From contig QLIY01000406.1 of NCBI GenBank assembly GCA_003260075.1, forward strand, positions 62,001 to 126,000: 64,000 bases of DNA, given 5' to 3'. This document shows, piece by piece, positions 53,001 through 62,000 of this stretch. Origin of the DNA: Phallusia mammillata (taxonomy: Eukaryota; Chordata; Ascidiacea; Phlebobranchia; Ascidiidae). A program made the position numbers and the translations under genes. Every line of letters starts with the position of its first letter. Within the stretch, counting starts at the first letter, position 1. The notes under the pieces were generated by a model that was given only the letters and a program-made list of their open reading frames with translations, did not search any database and was not told where the DNA came from.

Positions 53001-56000
53001 CAGCTGGTCAGCGGCAAAAAATTGGAGGTTTGTAGAAACTAAACCATGGTTGAGCCTGGCTTTGCTGCAAAACGTTTAGAATGAAAGAATATGAAAGCAA
53101 AAGGAGTGCAACGTGTAAACTGGTGTATAAACTCTGCTTATGGGGGGGGGGGGACTTTTGGGGGAGTCAAACAATATTAGTCACGTAACTTATGTAACTT
53201 ATAACATATTTTGGGTCAAGTTTATGCATGTACGTCGTTTCTTGAAGATTGTCTAACTCGATATGCTTCGTCTCAAAATCGTCAAAAGCTTAAAAGCGTG
53301 GTCAGCAAGTGATTTTGCGCACATTTTCTTCTCCCTCAGATGTCGTTCGACTTTCTTCCACGTACACTTGATATCTGCGAGTCGTTCTGGAAGTTTGTCA
53401 TCTTGGAACAAAACATCAGCATTCCGTTCCTTCTGGTTGGAGACACGAAAGAACCTGATATTTCACTCACTGTATCCCATGGGGGGGGGGCAATCACTAA
53501 ACAATATTAGGCACGTAACTTATAACATATTTTGGGCAAGTTTATGCACGTACGTCGTTTCTTGAAGATTGCCTAACTCGATATGCTTCGTCTCAAAATC
53601 GTCAATAGCTTAAAAGTGTGGTCAGCAAGTGATTTTGCACACATTTTCTTCTCTCTCAGATGTCGTTCGACTTTCTTCCACGTACACTTGATATCTGCGA
53701 GTCGTTCTGGAAGTTTGTGATTCTCGAACAAAACATCAGCATTCCGTTCCTGCTGGTTGGAGACACGAAAGAACCTGATATTTCACTCACTGTATCCCAT
53801 GTTAACTTCAAGTCCCTCCTTGTTGGTGAGTTAACGTATCATTTTTGGGTTATTAATTTAAACGCCAATGAATTGAATTTATAGCGACCCCAGAAAAACT
53901 TAAGGCGACCTCACTTGGGGTCGCGACCCACAGGTTGAAGACCACTGGTCCAGTCGCTGCGCCTTTTTAAAACAAAAATGGTACCCACCCACATAACATC
54001 ATCTACCATAAGTTACCATAAGCAATTTTTTAAACTCAGGTCGAACAGCGACTGAGACAGCTTACATTGTGAACGACGAGTCGGTTGGATTCAACTACAG
54101 TGTTGTAGAGGAGTCGTGCCATTCCGAAGCTTACTCGTCCAACCTGGAGATCAATCCAATGCAAGGCTTCCTACCTCCTAAATCAAAGTAAAATGACTTT
54201 ATTGTTAAAATCATAGTATGGCAAGCCACAAGCAACGTTATTCCCTATCTATGAGCCTTGATAACATTTTCATTGGGCCACAACTATAGGAATCTGTAGT
54301 GTTATGTAATGAAACAAGCTGTCATAATCGCTTGTAACTGTACAATTTTAAATATTTTACAATTGGTAGCATATGATAAACCAAATTAGCCGGCCTCCTA
54401 TGCATGTGTTAATTACGCCGGCCTCCTATGCATTTCTAGTTCTGTTAGTAGATTTTCAGCCACTAAAGCAGTGGCTCTCAACTGGTGGTCCATGGACCAC
54501 TAGTGGTTCATGATGACTTTTTGGGGGGGGGGGGGGGGGGGGGGGGTTCGGAATGGGCATGCTTGAGAGATCGCTTGCGTTAGTTTTACGCATCTTGTGG
54601 GTTGGCGTACTGTGACTTGTACATTATAAACGTGCCGTTTGTTTCTGATCTTTAGGATAGTTTCAGGGCAGATCTCAGTTATTAATTTATGTTTATAATT
54701 TCTACAGTTTACTTTGCATTTTCAAGCATTTTTAGTTCCATTGTTTACCAATTCTAACCAAGATGTGAATTTTCACTTTTTTTCCGACACCGATACTTTT
54801 TGTCCGTTGGTGTTTCCATCTTCTATTTAAATGCCTCGTTTACAGATCACCACTACAAGTTTCGTACACTGTGAAACAAACCGGCGACGCGAACTTTAAC
54901 GCTGAGATCAACGTAGCTCGTAAGACGAAGAACCTCGCACTGAACGTGAAAGCAAGTGGCCACTCGATGTCAGCACAACTCCTGTGCGAAAACTCACAGG
55001 GGTCAAAGGTTGAATTGTCGCCGGTCGGGCTAAATGCCATCAACCTTGGAGAGGTAACACATACTTAAGTAGTATTTTTGATATTGGTAAAATAAGAACA
55101 ACATTAGAGGGAATCGTCTGGTGGCTTTGTTTGTGTGTTGACAAAGTTACATGTATGATGTGATTAGTACACATTACTAAAGGTTGTTAATTTTGATCTG
55201 GGGGGGGGGGGAATGCCATCAACCTTGGAGAGGTAACACCTGCCTAAGTGGTATTTTTGATATTGGTAAAATAAGAACAACATTAGATGTGCTGCAAAGA
55301 GTCGTCTTAATGTTTTTGTTTGTGTATTGACGAAGTTACGGGGCCGGGTGTAAAGTCAGGCCCGAATCAATCCGTTTTATTCTAATTTTCATCCGCACTC
55401 GGCTCGACTTGCAACTCTGATTTGGGTAAACGAGCCATGGAGGGGGGGGGGGCAAGCTGGAAATTGGGCCCCGACCCGCCCAGAATTAACCCATTTTTTA
55501 GAATAAAGCCTCAACTAGACCTGAAGTTAATGAAAAGTTGAATTTGATAAATGTGGCCGAGTGTGAAGTCAGGCCCGAATCAAATCCGTTTTATTATAAT
55601 TTTAATCCGAACTCGGCCCAAAAAGCCTGGCCCGACCTACGACTCTGATTTGGGTAAAAAAGACATGGACTGGACGAGTAGCTCAACTAAGACCAATATT
55701 TCTATTAAAGTAGTTTCGACAAAACTATTGCCGCTCAGTTTATCCTAATAACCCACTAAACTCTGCAAAAACTAATAACTTAGGCGCATGCGGTGGTAAA
55801 TATTAGAGATGTACCGAATATTCGGTTTGGGGGGGGGGATAATTTATGCGCATATTTTCAATCTCAATCGATCACATACAGTGACGTCATCATTCCTTAA
55901 TTGTGACGTCATCATTACCCCCTTCATTGTGACGTCATAATTTTAGGTTGAGCTGCACGAGAAGGCGGTTCGACAGTTGCACCTCGTCAACGGGGGCAAC

Positions 56001-59000
56001 CATAACTTTACGTACACGTGGTCGGTGAAGCAGAACGGAAGGGAAATCACCGTGGATCGAGAAACAGGGAAAAAGAAAAAATCCACGGTGGTGGGCGTGA
56101 CCCCAGATGTGGGCGCGGTCGGCGCAGGGACCCGAAAGCGATGCATGTTGGTTTTCCAACCTAACAAGCTAGGAGCTATACCTGTTACCGAACTCATGCT
56201 AAAGGTAACGTTGTCTTTATGAATGATTTCGGTCCTATGTTACAGTAGGAAGGAGCGACCTTAAAACTTTTTTGGGATTACGATCACACCCTTTATAATG
56301 GACAAATAACGTAAACTGAAATAAAAACTGTGTCTACTTCAGGAAGGCAGCCTATAAATAAAGCGGAAGTAATGTAATTACAGTTGCGTTAAACATTGAT
56401 ATACAGCTTTGACAAATAATATTGTATTTTAATTACATGCGATTTGAAAATAGAAATTTAAGCTCTGGGATATATTACCTGTTAAGTTGACAAAAGAAAA
56501 TTTTGTGACCTTTATGTGGTTTGCATCTACTATGTAGTAGTTACGGAGGAAGGAAAATATTACTGTTAAGGGAGGAATTCGACGAAAAAGGTTGGGAGCC
56601 ACTGTTATAGTGTACATGGGATTGCACATGAAATACAGTAGTACAAAACGTTTTACTGCATATGCCACACAAAAACTGCATTTTTGTGCCACAGTATGTT
56701 TAGAAAACATTCAATGAAAACTTACTCTAACGAAATGTTGCAATTTTCGCAGATCAGTGACGGTCCGACGTACTTGTGTCACGTGAACGGGTGTGGAATC
56801 CACCCTGGTTTGGATTTCTCATTTGACAAACATCACTTCGGGGCTTGCTTCATTTATAAAGCCGGTATGCCTCTAAACACCACCACCCTGTCTATTCTGA
56901 ACAAGGACAGCAAAGACATAAGGTAAAGCAGCTACAGTATATCACCTGGTTAATAGCATCTCTAATATGCAAAGCTTTTTCTTGTGATTAAACGACACAT
57001 TTTATGAACTACGTATAAAAAACTAAAGCTGTGTTAGGCGCACGTAGTTTAAGACGATTTCTGTACGAACACGGAATTATTATTTTTCCTCAACAAATGA
57101 TAGACTACAGTTTGTAATTTAGTCTATATTTCGGAAATCATCTATTTTTACAACAAAATGTGACATAATTGTGAATTTACCTTCTTTGGCAGCAATATGT
57201 GTGTTTCGGTTTTTGACATACGTACCACTGATCATGTCTAGCTATAACACCTAGCCTACAATGGCTCTTGTCGTGGGTTCGAATCCCACCATGGGGGGGG
57301 GGACTACAGTATATAACCTGGTTAATAGTATCTCTAATATGCAAAGCTTTTTCTTGTGATTATACGACACATTTTATGAACTACGTATAAAAAACTAAAG
57401 CTGTGTTAGGCACACGTAGTTTAAGACGATTTCTGTACGAGCACAGAATTATTATTTTTCCTCAACAAATAATAGACTATAGTTTGTAATTTAGTCTATA
57501 TTTCGGAAATCATCTATTTTTACAACAAAATGTGACATATTTGTGAATTCTTTGGCAGCAATATGTGTGTTTCGGTTTTTGACAGACATACCACTGATCA
57601 TGTCTAGCTGTAACACCTAGCCTACAATGGCTCTTGTCGTGGGTTCGAATCCCACCATGGGGGGGGGGAGCCCAGCCTCAACCGCCGAAGCTGTTTTCAC
57701 CTTCTATCCGCGCAACGCGATTAAATACAAAGAAATCGTCACTTTCCGGATTAACGGACTTTCAACTCACGATGTAGAGATTAGTGGAGAGGGAACAGAA
57801 TTAAGAGTAAATGTTTTTTTGTGATTTGTTTTACTCGTTATTTTAATCGCGGGTCTCCAGGGGTTGTGTGCTAATGTGGCCTTATGTGGTTTCGTAAAAG
57901 TTTTTAAAATAGCTGGGACTTGGCCGAAATGTCCCCCGCGCCTGACCCATATACGGGGGGGGGGCAACAATGTGCCAAACCGTTTGCAGTGGTATATGAC
58001 AGTAAAGACCTTGATATCAGACATTGCAAAGAACGAAAAGATAAAATTATTTTTTTTGAAAGGTTTGAAAGTGGATAAATTTAATTGGTTTAGTTAAAAA
58101 AAGTTGACGGAAAATTATTTGCCTTGAGGGATAGCAAGCAATCAACGCAGGCACTTGGTATTTCTTGCAGGTTCTGGTTGCTTCCAGTAAGTTTTTAGCG
58201 ACGTTCCAATGTAACATATTCTTATACTGACCCATTTACCTTGCCAGTTTCCGTTTGCAAGAAACTCCGTTCGAGCTAAGAATGCAAGCTATTAAAATCA
58301 TACCAAGATTTATACTTTAAATGTATTTGATTAGTTTATACTCGTAAGTACGGATCATTTGCAAGCTAACACTGCTTATTTTTCACATATCCTTGTTGGT
58401 TTCGTTACTTCAGTGCAAATTTTTGTAAGATTTATGCCCTCCTATGAAGTATTTAAACAATTATTTGTGAAACGGTCATGTTTGGCAAGAAACACGCATA
58501 AGCACAACAATCCAGGCTTGGACGACTCGACCCCCGTTAATCAAACTTACGTAGACCAGTACATCAAAGTCTAATTGCGGTGAAGGGTTTATGACACAGT
58601 GGCGTTACAAGTCAACTATACAAGCCCAGAGAAACAGGTAGGTTAAAAACAGTGGAGGGATTCAGCCGGTTCGCACCGGTTCTATAGAACCGTCTCACGA
58701 AATTTAATGAGATCAGCGAACCGGTTAGCATTACTCGTTACTGTCAATGGACTTTTTGTAACCGAACCGGCTGAAAAATATGACGTTATTGATAGAACCG
58801 GCTGACAAAAGATTTTAATCCCACCACTGGTGACAAACAAAAAACAAATGTGTTTAGTGCAAAATATGTTCTACTGTACAACTTCCAAATATACAAAACG
58901 TGTGATTTTAGTCCTCTTTTTGGCCAGCCACAACTCACTTAGTACTGTTACTGCAATTTACGTGCTATCTACTACACCAGGGGTGGGCAACCTGCGGCCC

Positions 59001-62000
59001 GCACAGACGCTTGGATTTCAAAAGTACTGGCAAACGAGTCCATATTTTTTATGGATTATTACATATTTTTAAACTGATTAATGTGTCTGATGCTAGTTTT
59101 CTGCGATCTGGCAAAATGTGCCTAGAATCAAATAGGGGGGGGGGAGACATAAAATACTTGATCGGGATTTGTTCTCGAGAGAGTCCTGGCTTCGAACCCC
59201 GTGAAAAAAGTTTTTGAAATCTGCACACCACAAATTCAACCTCTTAAACTCTTTATATGACAGGTAAAAGGTTTTAAATCTCTTATCTTTCTTAGTCTGT
59301 TTTAACATTTATTTTGGAGGTTCGAATATCTTAGATATTTAAAAATGCTGTGGGTTAATTTTACTAAGAAGTATGCAAGTTTTACAAAAAAGGGTTCGTT
59401 ACTGCATAAAGATTCGGTATTAATAGTCTACGTTTACACTTAGGGACATCTGAATTATAAGAATTGACCGTGTATTAAACTTCATTATTTTATTTAGGTG
59501 GAAGTCGCAAACCCGAGACAAAAACTTGTCAAGTTCGGTGCTTTGCGAGTTGGTCAAGCGTCCAAGCACCTGGTGCCCATCATCAATCGCAGCCCCACAC
59601 CCATCACTCTCACCCTCTCTGTAACCCCGGTTAGCCAGCCCCTACAGTGCAACAACGTGCTGAGAGTGATGCCCAGTGAACCGGTGACCCTTCAACCCAA
59701 GGGCGGAACCAGAGACGTGGAAGTTTACTTCTGCCCAAAATCGAGAGTTACTCATTTTACTGAAGAGGTAGGGTTGGTAGAACGTCTGGAATTAAAAGTT
59801 TTGTAATGCTTTACTCCAGGGGTGGGCAACCTGCGGCCCTTTATTAAAGCTTGTGCGGCCCGCACAGACGCTTGGATTTCAAAAGTACTGGCAAACGAGT
59901 CCAATTATTACATATTTTTGAGCTGATTAATGCGCCTGATGCTAGTTTTCTGCGATCTGGCAAAATGTGGCTAGAATCAAATACGAATTATACTTGTAGT
60001 TAAGCATATTTGGTAAGAAACAAAGCAAAATCACTTTGTGTGATGTACATGTGCGGCCCTCGATCCAATTTTGACATTTATAATTGGCCCTACAGTAACA
60101 AAGGTTGCCCACACCTGCTTTACTCTGTAAGATGCAGACAGTGCACACTGTTTCGACCTATAAGGTCTCATTAGTGCAGCTGTTTGTAAATGCCAGATTT
60201 ACATTTTGTTTGTAAATGGAAAATGTGGTGTTTAAACACTTTATGTAAAACGAAAATAATTTTGTTTTGTAAGTATACTGATGTATTTAAATTTATAATA
60301 AGTAATGTATTTACTACACTGCGCTTCTTTACAATACGTTTGGTCGGTATTTTATACACTAAGACCGCCAATTTTTGTCGAGATTAAGAGTTCAATAAAA
60401 AAAATCTTTTAAATTATCAGTTTACTGCAAATAGTGTTCGAAACCGGTTTGGAATGAATTAAATTACTGTATAACGATTGTTCATTTTTGCTGTTGTTTT
60501 CATCAAAACCACTCCCTCAAAAGAATCTAACCTGAAACAAACCGTTCAGCGACAGCACAAAATAGTTATGCTATGCCCTACACCAGGGGTCGGCAACCTT
60601 TTTCCGGCCTTTAAAAAACAACAAATTTTCAGCAATGAAAACGATTAAATTAGTTTATCATCCCCAGGATACATTGGCAAAATGTTCTAAAGCAACCTAA
60701 CTTGAAAAAGTATACGGCCTGGTAACGAACTCCTCGCGGACAATCACCGGGTCCGGTGGTTGCCGACCACTGCCCTACACTACAACGTTACTTCAAAGTT
60801 AAGGATAACTCTAAATGCCCCAAGTGGAAAAATTATGATATGTTGCAGATCATGATGGAGTGTGCTGGCATGTCGCAACCTCTCTTTATAGTCAGTGGAA
60901 GTTGTCAGGGAATCGAAGTGGTTCTAGATCAAGATTCGATTCCTTTCGGAGCTGTCGTGCAAAGAAGTCAAAGTGAACGTCGGTTTATGATGCAGAACCT
61001 GGGTGATATAGGTGCCGGGTGAGTTTTTCTTCAACAATTTGTTAAACAAAATCAGTCTACAAAATGTGTTTAATGATCTGAATCATGATTGACATAAAGT
61101 TACTGCACCCTAGCGATCCAAACGGCCTAAACCACCTTCACAACCTTAAGGGCCGGTTTCGTCTGTAATAGATTATTTTGCATTTAGATATCTGTTTGAC
61201 TTTAAATGTTGTTGGCATCAATATTAAAAACTATTTGCACAAGATTTTTACCAAGTGGATTGTCAAATCAGTTGTGATTTTGCATTAAAACCGTTTTGTC
61301 TCGACATTTATAAATTAGTTGCAATAACTTTTAGTTTTCTGTTTTTGTGTTTTAGCTTCCGTTGGGACAGCGCCAAGTTTGCACCGGATTTCTCCATCTC
61401 GCCTATGCAGGTACAATACTTCAATCTTAAGTATTATTAAACAATGACAATGATGAAAATTATAGTTTGTGAATTTTTATCAACACTGAATCTATCTTAT
61501 TAGTATGACTGGAACCTATTGTTTCCTTGATACAACATAGGGGTTTTAAAAACAAATTGATCAATATACGTAAACTCAAATACCCATGTTGTGTTACCAG
61601 GGTTACATCAGTCCTGGCATGGAAGTGCCGTTTACTGTGACCTTTCACCCCAAAGAATTGTGCCAAGATGTGCGCTACGACGACCTCAAGTGTATGATTG
61701 AAGGGGGAAAGCCCCTTAAACTAACCCTAACCGGAATGTGCGTCAGTGTTGCTCCCTTGAAAGAGGTAAGTCAAATTAGTATTGCTAAAAACGAAAAAGA
61801 AGAACTCATAAGGTTTTCTTGCCAAAAAATAAATTCTTCTACAACGAACTTCACGCAGTGTGAAAAAATATTTGTGTTAATAAGAAGTATGATAAGCTTT
61901 GGTATTACAAACGAATCCAGTTTATCACATTACCATTTTGTCAAGCTATTTTATACAAGTAAACGGGTTATGTGATTAACCGGTATGCGGTTAAGCGGAT

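Larger units (their letters stand above)
57807..59497. other. HYDIN intron 81, the longest intron
   Basis: About 1.7 kb. It holds a G run at 57955 without a clear nearby duplicate, the MITE at 58650-58829, the half MITE at 58978-59134 and a B-box-like piece at about 59180-59205. The remaining sequence (57807-58649 and 59210-59497) shows nothing recognised on either strand. Confidence 0.6.

Noticed and set aside
53340..53825. Mutually exclusive duplicate exons 76a and 76b
   Set aside because: Copy 1 has no donor and runs into ten G, the intron is duplicated with it, and all differences are silent; an allelic assembly duplication fits better than alternative exons.
57258..57292. tRNA gene suggested by GGGTTCGAATCCC
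   Set aside because: Only a T-arm-like piece is present, with no acceptor or anticodon stem; SINE-derived sequence is more likely.
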